64,000 nt of DNA from Candidatus Colinaster equi (GTDB lineage Bacteria; Bacillota; Clostridia; Lachnospirales; Lachnospiraceae): contig JAGHVF010000019.1 in NCBI GenBank assembly GCA_018064425.1, forward strand, positions 1 to 64,000, in the 5' to 3' direction. Shown here piece by piece: positions 1 through 7,310 of the stretch. Below the pieces are notes generated by a model. It did no database searches, was not told the origin of the DNA, and worked only from the letters and a program-made list of their open reading frames with translations. The number at the start of each line of letters is the position of its first letter. The stretch's first letter is position 1. A program made the position numbers and the translations under genes.

Positions 1-145
1 ATATTTGGGCTGAGTAATCCTGAGATAATAAAAGTAGCTGTGTAACCCGAAAGGGTAGCAGTAAGGGTGTCATGGACGCACCCCGGGACCTACGCGACGA
101 AGTCGCGCGCACCTGATGCTCGGTAATTCAATTACCGATGTAGTT
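1..145. other. Hairpin-dense GC-rich stretch, possible end of a structured RNA
   Basis: This non-coding stretch is richer in G+C than its surroundings and holds at least four short perfect hairpins: CCC-GAAA-GGG near 46-55, GGGTG/CACCC near 64-82, CGCGAC-GAA-GTCGCG at 93-107 and CGGTAATTCAATTACCG at 121-137. No long open frame covers it. Such a density of hairpins fits the 3' part of a structured RNA whose start lies left of the window, or a leader on either strand. I compared it by eye with tmRNA, RNase P RNA, SRP RNA, 6S RNA, T-box and common riboswitch consensus motifs and recognised none. Confidence 0.3.
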
Positions 146-150
146 CATAG

Positions 151-159
151 TGGTATAAT
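151..159 (+). promoter_or_regulatory. Extended -10 promoter for trmB-tcdA
   Basis: TGGTATAAT is an extended -10 element (TGnTATAAT) with a perfect TATAAT at 154-159. The -35 region 17 bp upstream is poor, which extended -10 promoters tolerate. It lies about 55 bp ahead of the trmB start. Confidence 0.5.
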
Positions 160-212
160 ACTGAGGCAGCTAAGACGCTTAGTAGGATAAAAATATAAAA
201 GAAGGGTAAATA

Positions 213-860
213 ATGAGACTTAGACACATAAAGGGCGCAGAACAAGCCATTGCATCCAACAGATTCGTGGTGCAGGATGCTATGGGACAGAAAGGACGAT
301 GGAGGGAAGTGTTTTCCGAGGACCATCCGATTCATATTGAGGTCGGAATGGGAAAAGGTCGTTTTATTATGGATATGGCGCAGGAACATCCGGATATTAA
401 TTATATCGGAATAGAGATGTATTCATCTGTTTTGCTTAGAGCTGTTCAGAAGATGGAAGAGAGAGAACTTGATAATCTCAGATTCATTTTAATGGATGCG
501 GCAATGATTGCCGAGGTATTTGAAAAAGGCGAGGTAGAGAAGCTGTATCTTAATTTTTCGGATCCATGGCCTAAAGACAGACATGCAAAGAGAAGACTTC
601 CGTCTCATCAGTTTTTGGAAAGATTCGGAAAGATTTTGCCGGATGGCGGTATTATTGAATTTAAGACAGATAACAGAGGACTGTTTGATTTTGCATTAGA
701 GGAAGTGGAAGAAGGCGGATTTGAATTGCTTGAGCACACATTTGATCTTCATAATAATGAAGAAATGATGGTGGGCAATATTATGACGGAGTATGAGGAG
801 AAATTCTCATCGATGGGGAATCCGATATGCAAATATATCATTAGAAAGAAACACGAATGA
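213..860 (+). CDS. trmB: tRNA (guanine-N7-)-methyltransferase TrmB
   Basis: This enzyme uses S-adenosylmethionine to make m7G46 in the variable loop of tRNAs, in the cytoplasm. The 215-residue protein has the usual family length. The SAM-binding motif EVGMGKG is at residues 43-49, the family signature NFSDPWPKDRHAKRR at 114-128 and the TDN-containing strand FKTDNRG at about 150-156. A GAAGGG ribosome site sits just ahead of the ATG. The last four bases (ATGA) overlap the start of the next gene, so the two are translationally coupled. The assignment is secure from the motifs. Confidence 0.95.
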   Translation: MRLRHIKGAEQAIASNRFVVQDAMGQKGRWREVFSEDHPIHIEVGMGKGRFIMDMAQEHPDINYIGIEMYSSVLLRAVQKMEERELDNLRFILMDAAMIAEVFEKGEVEKLYLNFSDPWPKDRHAKRRLPSHQFLERFGKILPDGGIIEFKTDNRGLFDFALEEVEEGGFELLEHTFDLHNNEEMMVGNIMTEYEEKFSSMGNPICKYIIRKKHE

Positions 861-1543
861 AAGAAAAGCTAAAAAGAACAACTGCATTGCTTGGCGATAT
901 GGCTATGGAACGAATAATGGCAAGTCACGTGGCAATATTCGGCATAGGCGGCGTGGGCGGACATGCTGCGGAGGTACTGGCCAGATCGGGTGTAGGTGAG
1001 ATTACATTAGTAGATGCGGATGATGTAGAACTAAGTAATGTGAACAGACAATTGGTGGCAATGACTTCTACAATCGGACGCAGCAAGGTGGAAGTAATGG
1101 CGGAGAGAATAAAGGATATTAACCCTATGTGTAAGGTGAATGCAATCCAAAAATTCTTTTTGCCGGAAAATGCGGATGAATTTGACTTTGAGTCATACGA
1201 TTATGTGATTGACGCGGTGGATACCGTCACAGCCAAGATTGAGCTTGTGCTGAAAGCAAAACAGTACGATATTCCGATAATCAGTGCAATGGGAGCGGGT
1301 AATAAATTGGATGCGACCGCATTTGAGGTGGCGGATATATATGATACAAGTGTGTGTCCGTTGGCAAAGGTGATGCGTAAAGAACTGAAAGCAAGAGGTG
1401 TGACCGGTCTTAAATGTGTATATTCGAAAGAGCCGTCCAAGGCGACAAACGGAGAGAGAACACCTGCCTCTGTGGCATGGGTACCGGCAACGGAAGGACT
1501 GATAATTGGCGGTGAAGTTATAAAATTTTTGGCAAAAATGTAA
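857..1543 (+). CDS. tcdA: tRNA threonylcarbamoyladenosine dehydratase (TcdA/CsdL, E1-like)
   Basis: This is a ThiF/UBA-type ATP-dependent enzyme that cyclises t6A37 of tRNA to ct6A. The 228-residue protein has the nucleotide-binding loop GIGGVGG at 29-35, the acidic LVDADDVELSNVNRQ stretch that follows it, VIDAVDT at 117-123 and the PLAKVMRKEL segment near 169-177 found in TcdA proteins. It overlaps trmB by ATGA, giving a two-gene tRNA-modification operon. The length and the lack of rhodanese or MoeZ-type extensions favour TcdA over ThiF or MoeB. Confidence 0.88.
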   Translation: MKEKLKRTTALLGDMAMERIMASHVAIFGIGGVGGHAAEVLARSGVGEITLVDADDVELSNVNRQLVAMTSTIGRSKVEVMAERIKDINPMCKVNAIQKFFLPENADEFDFESYDYVIDAVDTVTAKIELVLKAKQYDIPIISAMGAGNKLDATAFEVADIYDTSVCPLAKVMRKELKARGVTGLKCVYSKEPSKATNGERTPASVAWVPATEGLIIGGEVIKFLAKM

Positions 1544-1601
1544 GGTTTTCTTCCTATTAAATAAAGCGTTTATATACACTGTAAATTCGTCAAAAAAATT
1601 C

Positions 1602-1630
1602 TTGCACCCCAAAAAAAATAGTGCTATTAT
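1602..1630 (+). promoter_or_regulatory. Sigma-A promoter of nagB
   Basis: TTGCAC (1602-1607), a 17-bp spacer and TATTAT (1625-1630) with TGC directly before it form an extended -10 promoter of good quality. It lies about 65 bp upstream of the nagB start. Confidence 0.7.
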
Positions 1631-1694
1631 TTTTTTCGTAAAAAAATTCTATGCTATTTGCGTTCGCGATGAATACGCGATTAAGGAGGCAAAA

Positions 1695-2420
1695 ATGAGA
1701 ATTATTAAGACAGAAAGTTATGACGCAGCAAGTAGAGCATGTGCTAATCTTATTATGGCACAGATTGTTACAAAGCCTGATTGTGTACTTGGCTTAGCAA
1801 CAGGTTCAACACCTATCGGTACATATGAGAACCTTGTTAGAATGTATAAAGATGGCGATATCAGCTTTGCAGCAGTTAATTCGGTTAATCTGGATGAGTA
1901 TAAGGGATTATCTCCTGAGAACGATCAGAGCTATCGTTACTTCATGAATGATCATCTTTTCTCTCATGTAGATATTGATATTAAGAAGACAAATGTTCCA
2001 AACGGACTTGAGCCTGATGCAAATAAGGCTTGTGAGGATTATGAGGAAATCATTAAAAAACTCGGAGGAATTGATCTTCAGCTCCTTGGACTTGGACCGA
2101 ACGGACATATCGGATTCAATGAGCCATGTGATGAATTCGTAAAGAAGACACATTGTGTTGATCTTACTCAGAGCACTATTGAAGCTAATTCAAGATTCTT
2201 CGCTTCAATGGATGAAGTGCCGAAGCAGGCATATACAATGGGTATTCAGACAATTATGAATGCTCGTAAGGTTGTACTTATTGCAACCGGCAAGAACAAA
2301 GCTGAGACTGTTAAGAAGGCATTCTTCGGACCGATTACACCTTCTGTTCCGGCTTCAATTCTTCAGCTTCATCCTGATTGTACAGTAGTACTTGATGCAG
2401 ATGCAGCATCACTTGTTTAA
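1695..2420 (+). CDS. nagB: Glucosamine-6-phosphate deaminase NagB
   Basis: The enzyme converts glucosamine 6-phosphate to fructose 6-phosphate and ammonia, the last step of amino-sugar catabolism. The 241-residue protein carries the phosphate-binding LGLATGSTP (32-40), the catalytic Asp in NLDEY (D67) and LGPNGHIGFNEP (133-144) with the ring-opening His138 and Glu143. The open frame extends upstream to 1602, but the ATG at 1695 is preceded by TTAAGGAGG and matches the family N-terminus, while the promoter occupies the upstream part. It is monocistronic, with its own promoter and terminator; no nagA or PTS gene is adjacent. Confidence 0.95.
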   Translation: MRIIKTESYDAASRACANLIMAQIVTKPDCVLGLATGSTPIGTYENLVRMYKDGDISFAAVNSVNLDEYKGLSPENDQSYRYFMNDHLFSHVDIDIKKTNVPNGLEPDANKACEDYEEIIKKLGGIDLQLLGLGPNGHIGFNEPCDEFVKKTHCVDLTQSTIEANSRFFASMDEVPKQAYTMGIQTIMNARKVVLIATGKNKAETVKKAFFGPITPSVPASILQLHPDCTVVLDADAASLV

Positions 2421-2454
2421 TTAGATAATATTTTTTTATATTATGTAGAGAAAG

Positions 2455-2486
2455 TGGACACGCCTATTTGTAGCGTGTCCATTTTG
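2455..2486 (+). terminator. Rho-independent terminator of nagB
   Basis: A perfect 9-bp stem, TGGACACGC paired with GCGTGTCCA around a 9-nt loop, is followed by a short T-rich run. Confidence 0.8.
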
Positions 2487-2562
2487 CTTATACATTATAT
2501 GGTGTTTTAAGAAATCATAATACTAAAGTCACAAAAAAATGAAAAAAAGTTGTAAAAAATAC

Positions 2563-2589
2563 TAAACTATGTTGCAATGTATCCGATAT
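2563..2589 (+). promoter_or_regulatory. Sigma-28 (SigD/FliA) promoter of flagellin 1
   Basis: TAAA (2563-2566), a 15-bp spacer and TCCGATAT (2582-2589) match the TAAA-N15-GCCGATAT motility sigma-factor consensus with one mismatch. Predicted transcription start is about 2596, giving a leader of roughly 195 nt. Confidence 0.8.
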
Positions 2590-2595
2590 ATAAAG

Positions 2596-2693
2596 TGTAA
2601 GGACATCTATCCTTACATTACAATTTCATATGGATACATACCATATATTGTTTAATTACATTTGTATAGAACCTGACCGGAACTTTTGTCAGG
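2596..2693 (+). promoter_or_regulatory. Structured 5' leader of flagellin 1 mRNA
   Basis: The predicted transcript begins directly with a perfect 8-bp hairpin, TGTAAGGA/TCCTTACA (2596-2617, loop CATCTA). A second hairpin, CCTGAC/GTCAGG (2672-2693), shows a GGA in its 10-nt loop. The first resembles 5' stabilising stem-loops of long-lived mRNAs; the second could be an extra CsrA contact. Together with the next feature this accounts for the 371-base gap between nagB and the flagellin. Confidence 0.5.
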
Positions 2694-2750
2694 GCCCGGT
2701 GAAAGGGATGGGAAGGTTACTATAGATTTACTTATTAATTAAGCAACTGA

Positions 2751-2784
2751 TGCACAAGGATGTGCACAGAAAAAACAAGGAGGT
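2751..2784 (+). promoter_or_regulatory. Putative CsrA-binding hairpin and Shine-Dalgarno of flagellin 1
   Basis: TGCACA-AGGA-TGTGCA (2751-2766) is a perfect 6-bp stem with AGGA in the loop, and ACAAGGATGT matches the CsrA consensus ACARGGAUGU exactly. A second GGA lies in the Shine-Dalgarno ACAAGGAGGT (2775-2784). A hairpin site plus one over the ribosome site is the arrangement known for the Bacillus subtilis hag leader, where CsrA blocks translation until FliW sequesters it. Confidence 0.65.
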
Positions 2785-2791
2785 AACTATT

Positions 2792-4276
2792 ATGGTAGTA
2801 CAACACAATCTTAAAGCAATGAACTCTAACAGAATGTTAGGCCTTACTTCAGCTTCTCAGGCTAAGTCTACAGAAAAGCTTTCTTCTGGTTACAAGATCA
2901 ACCGTGCAGCAGATGATGCAGCAGGTCTTTCAATCAGTGAGAAGATGCGTAAGCAGATCAGAGGTCTTACACAGGCTTCAGCTAACGCACAGGACGGTAT
3001 TTCTGCAGTACAGACAGCAGAAGGTGCACTGAACGAAGTTCAGGACATGCTTCAGAGAATGAACGAACTTGCAGTTAAAGCAGCTAACGGAACAAACTCT
3101 ATCGATGATAGATCTTACATCCAGAACGAGATCGATCAGCTTTCAACAGAAATCGATCGTGTTGCTGAGACAACAAAGTTCAACGAGACTTATCTTCTTA
3201 AGGGTAACAAGGGCGCTGAGAAGGGTTATAGCTTCGCATATAACAAGTTTGCAGCAGCTGAGACAGGTGCAGCAACATTTGCAGCAGATGCAGCAACAGG
3301 CCTTTCAATCGGTACAAAGTGGACAGCTAGTTCAGCAGGTTCTGAGAAAGTACAGGATGAGATTAATGAACTCATGAAGTCTTTCAGAGATCAGGGTGTT
3401 GGTGTTACATTTACAACAACTTGGGATGACACAACTCAGTCAGCTACAAGCTCATATAAGCTTGAGCTTACAGGTGCACTTGCAGACAACTATGTAGTAG
3501 AAGGTACAACAACCGGAACAACAACTATGACAGGTACTTTCAAGATCAAAGACCTTGATGGAAACTTGTTGTTCGATAACATTTCGCTTACAGGTGGTAC
3601 TGCAGCTACTAACAATGCTACAACTAAGGTAACATCTGCAACAATTACAGCTAGCAAAGTTACAGCTTCTAAGTCTACAGCAGCTATGGCAGCTTACTAT
3701 GATAAGGACGGTAACAAGATTGCAGCTAACGCACTTGAGAATTACTTCTCAGGTTCAGGCACAAATACTGTAGCAGTTCGTGGTGATGCAGGTCAGGTAT
3801 ATGATGCAGTTGGTAACCTTGAGACTCTTGCAACAGGTGACGTTTCTACAACTAAGGACAAGACAGCAGCTCTTCAGGTAGGTCTTCATGTGGGTGCTGA
3901 CGCAACAGGTAATAACCAGATCACAATGAACATCGACGCTATGAGCGCTAAGGGACTTGGAGTTAACTTCCTTAAGGTTGATGGCACAGATGACAAGAAT
4001 GCACTTTCAGCTATTGAGACAATCAAGACAGCTATCCAGAAGGTATCTACACAGAGATCTTCACTCGGTGCTATTCAGAACAGACTTGAGCATACAATCA
4101 ACAACTTGAATAACGTAGTTGAGAACACCACAAGTGCTGAATCTGCTATCCGTGATACAGATATGGCTACTGAGATGGTTAAGTACTCTAACAACAATAT
4201 TCTTGCTCAGGCAGGTCAGGCTATGCTTGCACAGTCTAACCAGTCTAACCAGGGTGTTCTTTCACTCTTAGGTTAA
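2792..4276 (+). CDS. fliC: Flagellin (copy 1)
   Basis: This is the filament subunit exported by the flagellar type III system. The 494-residue protein has the conserved D0/D1 ends: MVVQHNLKAMNSNRML, LSSGYKINRAADDAAGL and LTQASANAQDGISAVQTAEG at the N-terminus, and SAIRDTDMATEMVKYS with QAMLAQSNQSNQGVLSLLG at the C-terminus. A variable central domain (about 165-400) is rich in Thr and Ala and is the likely exposed part. The frame extends upstream to 2750, but the ATG at 2792 follows AAGGAGG and is the family start. The next gene is a close paralogue. Codon use is strongly biased, as in highly expressed genes. Confidence 0.97.
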   Translation: MVVQHNLKAMNSNRMLGLTSASQAKSTEKLSSGYKINRAADDAAGLSISEKMRKQIRGLTQASANAQDGISAVQTAEGALNEVQDMLQRMNELAVKAANGTNSIDDRSYIQNEIDQLSTEIDRVAETTKFNETYLLKGNKGAEKGYSFAYNKFAAAETGAATFAADAATGLSIGTKWTASSAGSEKVQDEINELMKSFRDQGVGVTFTTTWDDTTQSATSSYKLELTGALADNYVVEGTTTGTTTMTGTFKIKDLDGNLLFDNISLTGGTAATNNATTKVTSATITASKVTASKSTAAMAAYYDKDGNKIAANALENYFSGSGTNTVAVRGDAGQVYDAVGNLETLATGDVSTTKDKTAALQVGLHVGADATGNNQITMNIDAMSAKGLGVNFLKVDGTDDKNALSAIETIKTAIQKVSTQRSSLGAIQNRLEHTINNLNNVVENTTSAESAIRDTDMATEMVKYSNNNILAQAGQAMLAQSNQSNQGVLSLLG

Positions 4277-4300
4277 TTGGTACTTAATTAGATTCAAATA

Positions 4301-4345
4301 TTAGCTTCCGCCGCTATTGCGGCGGGAGCCAACTGTAGAAGCTAA
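4301..4345 (+). other. Long two-part hairpin behind flagellin 1
   Basis: TTAGCTTC (4301-4308) pairs with GAAGCTAA (4338-4345), enclosing a perfect G+C-rich stem CCGCCGC-TATT-GCGGCGG (4308-4325). There is no T-run, so it is not a typical terminator. It sits 25 bp behind the stop codon and could stabilise the 3' end of the flagellin message or set the ratio of readthrough to the second flagellin gene. Confidence 0.5.
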
Positions 4346-4406
4346 TTAAGGTATGTGCTGGTACCCGGCGGACACAGTTAAGATTACAACCATAATAAGA
4401 AGAATC

Positions 4407-4434
4407 AACCCCGATGTTAATCGGGGTTTTCTTG
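4407..4434 (+). terminator. Rho-independent terminator behind flagellin 1
   Basis: AACCCCGA/TCGGGGTT, an 8-bp perfect stem with a 6-nt loop, is followed by TTTCTTG. It separates the two flagellin transcription units; the remaining part of this 321-base gap holds the hairpin described above and the promoter of flagellin 2. Confidence 0.8.
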
Positions 4435-4472
4435 TGTAAAAAACAAAAAATAAAAAAATATAAAAAAGGGGT

Positions 4473-4498
4473 TAAGTAATTAAAAAGTCTGTCGATAA
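4473..4498 (+). promoter_or_regulatory. Sigma-28-like promoter of flagellin 2
   Basis: TAAG (4473-4476) and GTCGATAA (4491-4498) with a 14-bp spacer resemble TAAA-N15-GCCGATAA. The -10 part differs from consensus by one base; the -35 part and spacer are weaker than for flagellin 1. Confidence 0.55.
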
Positions 4499-4563
4499 AT
4501 ATATTGAAAACAACATTAGTACAGCAGCTAGTGTTGATATAGTAACTGTAACTATAGGGATAT

Positions 4564-4589
4564 AAATGCAGGAAGCATTTCAAGGAGGA
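4564..4589 (+). promoter_or_regulatory. Putative CsrA-binding hairpin and Shine-Dalgarno of flagellin 2
   Basis: AAATGC-AGGAA-GCATTT (4564-4580) is a 6-bp hairpin with GGA in its loop, directly followed by the ribosome site CAAGGAGGA (4581-4589). The stem sequence differs wholly from that of flagellin 1 while the loop and layout are kept, which argues for a conserved regulatory structure. Confidence 0.6.
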
Positions 4590-4597
4590 ATCTTATT

Positions 4598-6082
4598 ATG
4601 GTAGTACAGCACAATCTTACAGCAATGAACTCCAACAGAATGTTGGGAATAACAACTAAGTCACAGGCAAAGAGTACTGAGAAGTTATCATCAGGTTATA
4701 GAATTAACCGAGCAGCAGATGACGCTGCAGGACTTTCAATCAGTGAGAAGATGCGTAAACAGATCAGAGGTCTTACACAGGCTTCAGCTAACGCACAGGA
4801 TGGTATCTCTGCAGTACAGACAGCTGAAGGTGCTCTTGGCGAAGTTCAAGACATGCTTCAGAGAATGAACGAACTTGCAGTTAAAGCAGCTAACGGAACT
4901 AACTCAACTGATGACCGTTCTTATATTCAGAACGAGATTGATCAGCTTTCAACAGAAATCGACCGTGTAGCTGAGACAACCAAGTTCAATGAAAGTTACT
5001 TACTTAAAGGCGACAAGACAGCTGAGAAAAATTACAGCTTTGCATATAAGAAGTTTGGTGCAGCTGAGACAGGTGCAGCAACATTTGCAGTTGATGCAGC
5101 CACAAACCTTTCAATCGGTACAAAGTGGACAGCTCAGGCAGCAAGTACAGAGAAGATTCAGGATGAGATTAACGAGCTTATGAACTCATTCAAGAATCAG
5201 GGTGTTGGTATTACATGGTCATCAAAGTATGACGATGTCATCGGACAGGCATCCAGCGGATATACAATTCAGCTTACAGGTGCTCTCGCAGATAACTATG
5301 TAGTAGAAGGTACAACTAATCAGACAACAGGTGTGGGAACATTTAAGATTAAAGACCTTGATGGAAACTTGTTGTTCGATAACATTTCGCTTACAGGTGG
5401 TAGCCTTGCAACAGCTACAAGCAAGAATGTATCTGCCTCTGCAACTATTACAGCAAGCCAGATTACTGCTACTAAGTCTACAGGTGCTCAGGCGGCATAC
5501 TATGATAAGGATGGAAATAAGATTTCCGGTAATGCACTTGAATCATATTTTGCAGGCGATGTATCAGGCACACCTACAGTTAGAGGTGATGCAGGTCAGG
5601 TATATGATGCGGTTGGTAACCTTGAAGAGCTTAAGCCGGCAGACGTTTCTTGTACAAAGGATAAGATTGCAGCTTTACAGCTTAGCTTACAGGTAGGTGC
5701 CGATGCTACAGGTAATAACCAGATTACAATGAGCCTTGAAGCTATGACAGCTAAGGGACTTGGCGTTAACTTCCTTAAGGTTGACGGTATTGATGATAGC
5801 AATGCACTTTCAGCAATTGAGACAATTAAGCAGGCTATTCAGAAGGTATCTACACAGAGATCTGCACTCGGTGCTATTCAGAACAGACTTGAGCATACAA
5901 TTAACAACTTGGATAACGTTGTTGAAAATACAACAAGTGCTGAATCTGCTATCCGTGATACAGATATGGCATCTGAGATGGTTAAGTACTCTAACAATAA
6001 CATCCTTGCTCAGGCAGGTCAGTCAATGCTTGCTCAGGCTAATCAGGCTAACCAAGGTGTACTTTCACTTCTTCAGGGCTAA
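4598..6082 (+). CDS. fliC: Flagellin (copy 2)
   Basis: A second 494-residue flagellin, very similar to copy 1 along the D0/D1 ends (MVVQHNLTAMNSNRMLGI; SAIRDTDMASEMVKYSNNNI) and more diverged in the central domain. The start follows AAGGAGG. Many stretches are identical at the nucleotide level to copy 1, including a 52-base block in the middle of the variable domain (3548-3599 and 5351-5402), as expected after gene conversion. Separate promoters and hairpins allow the two subunits to be expressed in different ratios. Confidence 0.97.
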   Translation: MVVQHNLTAMNSNRMLGITTKSQAKSTEKLSSGYRINRAADDAAGLSISEKMRKQIRGLTQASANAQDGISAVQTAEGALGEVQDMLQRMNELAVKAANGTNSTDDRSYIQNEIDQLSTEIDRVAETTKFNESYLLKGDKTAEKNYSFAYKKFGAAETGAATFAVDAATNLSIGTKWTAQAASTEKIQDEINELMNSFKNQGVGITWSSKYDDVIGQASSGYTIQLTGALADNYVVEGTTNQTTGVGTFKIKDLDGNLLFDNISLTGGSLATATSKNVSASATITASQITATKSTGAQAAYYDKDGNKISGNALESYFAGDVSGTPTVRGDAGQVYDAVGNLEELKPADVSCTKDKIAALQLSLQVGADATGNNQITMSLEAMTAKGLGVNFLKVDGIDDSNALSAIETIKQAIQKVSTQRSALGAIQNRLEHTINNLDNVVENTTSAESAIRDTDMASEMVKYSNNNILAQAGQSMLAQANQANQGVLSLLQG

Positions 6083-6111
6083 TGATAAGCAGGAAATATT
6101 AAGATTATCAG

Positions 6112-6143
6112 ATAGGGAGGACCAACTTGTCCTCCCTATTTTT
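6112..6143 (+). terminator. Rho-independent terminator of flagellin 2
   Basis: ATAGGGAGGAC/GTCCTCCCTAT, an 11-bp perfect stem with loop CAACTT, is followed by TTTTTG. Confidence 0.9.
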
Positions 6144-6221
6144 GTATCAGGGTCAGAGGCATATAGAGCGGCTTGATAAGATATTTTGAGTATTTGAGAT
6201 TGATAGGGGATAGGTAAGAGT

Positions 6222-7289
6222 ATGGGATTGCCAATATCGGTATGTATTATTGCAAAAAATGAAGAGAAGTACATAGATGGTTGTTTACAGAGGCTAATAC
6301 GTCATGATTGGGAAATTGTAGTGGTTGATACAGGCTCAACAGATTCGACGGTTGATATTGCTAAAAAGTATACAAATGCCGTATATCACTATAACTGGTG
6401 CGATGATTTTTCAAAAGCACGAAATTATGCTGCGAAAAAGGCAAAGAATGATTGGATACTGACAATTGATTGTGATGAATATGTTGAAAAAGTTAATATA
6501 GATGAAATAGGTTCTCTTCTAACGGAATATCCTTATGGGATTGGTGATTTTTGCAGAACAGATTTGATTAAGTGTGACGGAGCGGTCAATGTAGAATATA
6601 CTATGGCTTCCAGAGTATATGACAGACGATATGTGCGATATGAAGGCCGCATTCATGAACAGCTTGTGCGAATTGACGGTAAGAAGAAAGCATCGGCTAC
6701 GCTTAATATGGAAGTTATTCATTATGGTTATTTCAACTCTGTAGAAGATAATCATGCAAAAGACGAACGAAATATACGCTTGTTACATAAGTCGCTGGAT
6801 GAAGAACCGGATAATCCATATGTATTGTTTCAACTGGGACAGTCATATGCAGCTTTGGGGCGTGATGTAGAAGCATATGAAGCCAGGATGCGGGCATTAA
6901 GACTGGCTCCGCCCGTTGAAGCTCCTTATATGGCACCGCTCATAGTTGCGTTTGGACAAAGTGCATTGAAGCTTGGTTATTATGAAGAGGCGATGGAGCT
7001 GGAATATTATTTTGACAGTATGCATGATTGGGCAGATTATATGTTTGTGTTGGGTCAGATATATTTTGCAATGGGACGAGGCGAAGATGCGATTAATGCA
7101 TTTATACTGGCACAGAATTGTAAGAGATTGTTATCTCAGGGTATGAATACATATTTCCCGCTCAATGCACTCAGCGTAATATATGACAGCATAGGCAAAA
7201 AAAAGGAGGCAGCTGAATGTGAAGAAAAAGCGCAAGAGTATCTGCGAGCTGCCGCAAAACAATTGGAACAGAATATTAGAGATATGTAG
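6222..7289 (+). CDS. Family 2 glycosyltransferase with TPR-like C-terminal part
   Basis: The first 200 residues are a GT-A family 2 domain: ISVCIIAKNEEKYIDGC, VVVDTGSTDST and ILTIDCDEY supply the nucleotide-sugar and metal (DxD-like) sites. The rest (about 190-355) is helical with TPR-like repeats such as PDNPYVLFQLGQSYAALGRDVEAYEARMRAL (two segments, around 190-220). This SunS-like architecture is used by enzymes that glycosylate proteins. The gene follows the flagellins by only 80 bp past their terminator, so flagellin is a plausible target. A distant paralogue lies at 57557-58528. Donor and acceptor are unknown. Confidence 0.85.
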   Translation: MGLPISVCIIAKNEEKYIDGCLQRLIRHDWEIVVVDTGSTDSTVDIAKKYTNAVYHYNWCDDFSKARNYAAKKAKNDWILTIDCDEYVEKVNIDEIGSLLTEYPYGIGDFCRTDLIKCDGAVNVEYTMASRVYDRRYVRYEGRIHEQLVRIDGKKKASATLNMEVIHYGYFNSVEDNHAKDERNIRLLHKSLDEEPDNPYVLFQLGQSYAALGRDVEAYEARMRALRLAPPVEAPYMAPLIVAFGQSALKLGYYEEAMELEYYFDSMHDWADYMFVLGQIYFAMGRGEDAINAFILAQNCKRLLSQGMNTYFPLNALSVIYDSIGKKKEAAECEEKAQEYLRAAAKQLEQNIRDM

Positions 7290-7310
7290 TAATCTTGGAT
7301 GAATTAGAAT

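Noticed and set aside
1602..1694. Upstream extension of the nagB frame
   Set aside because: It contains the promoter and the ribosome site; the family N-terminus begins at 1695.
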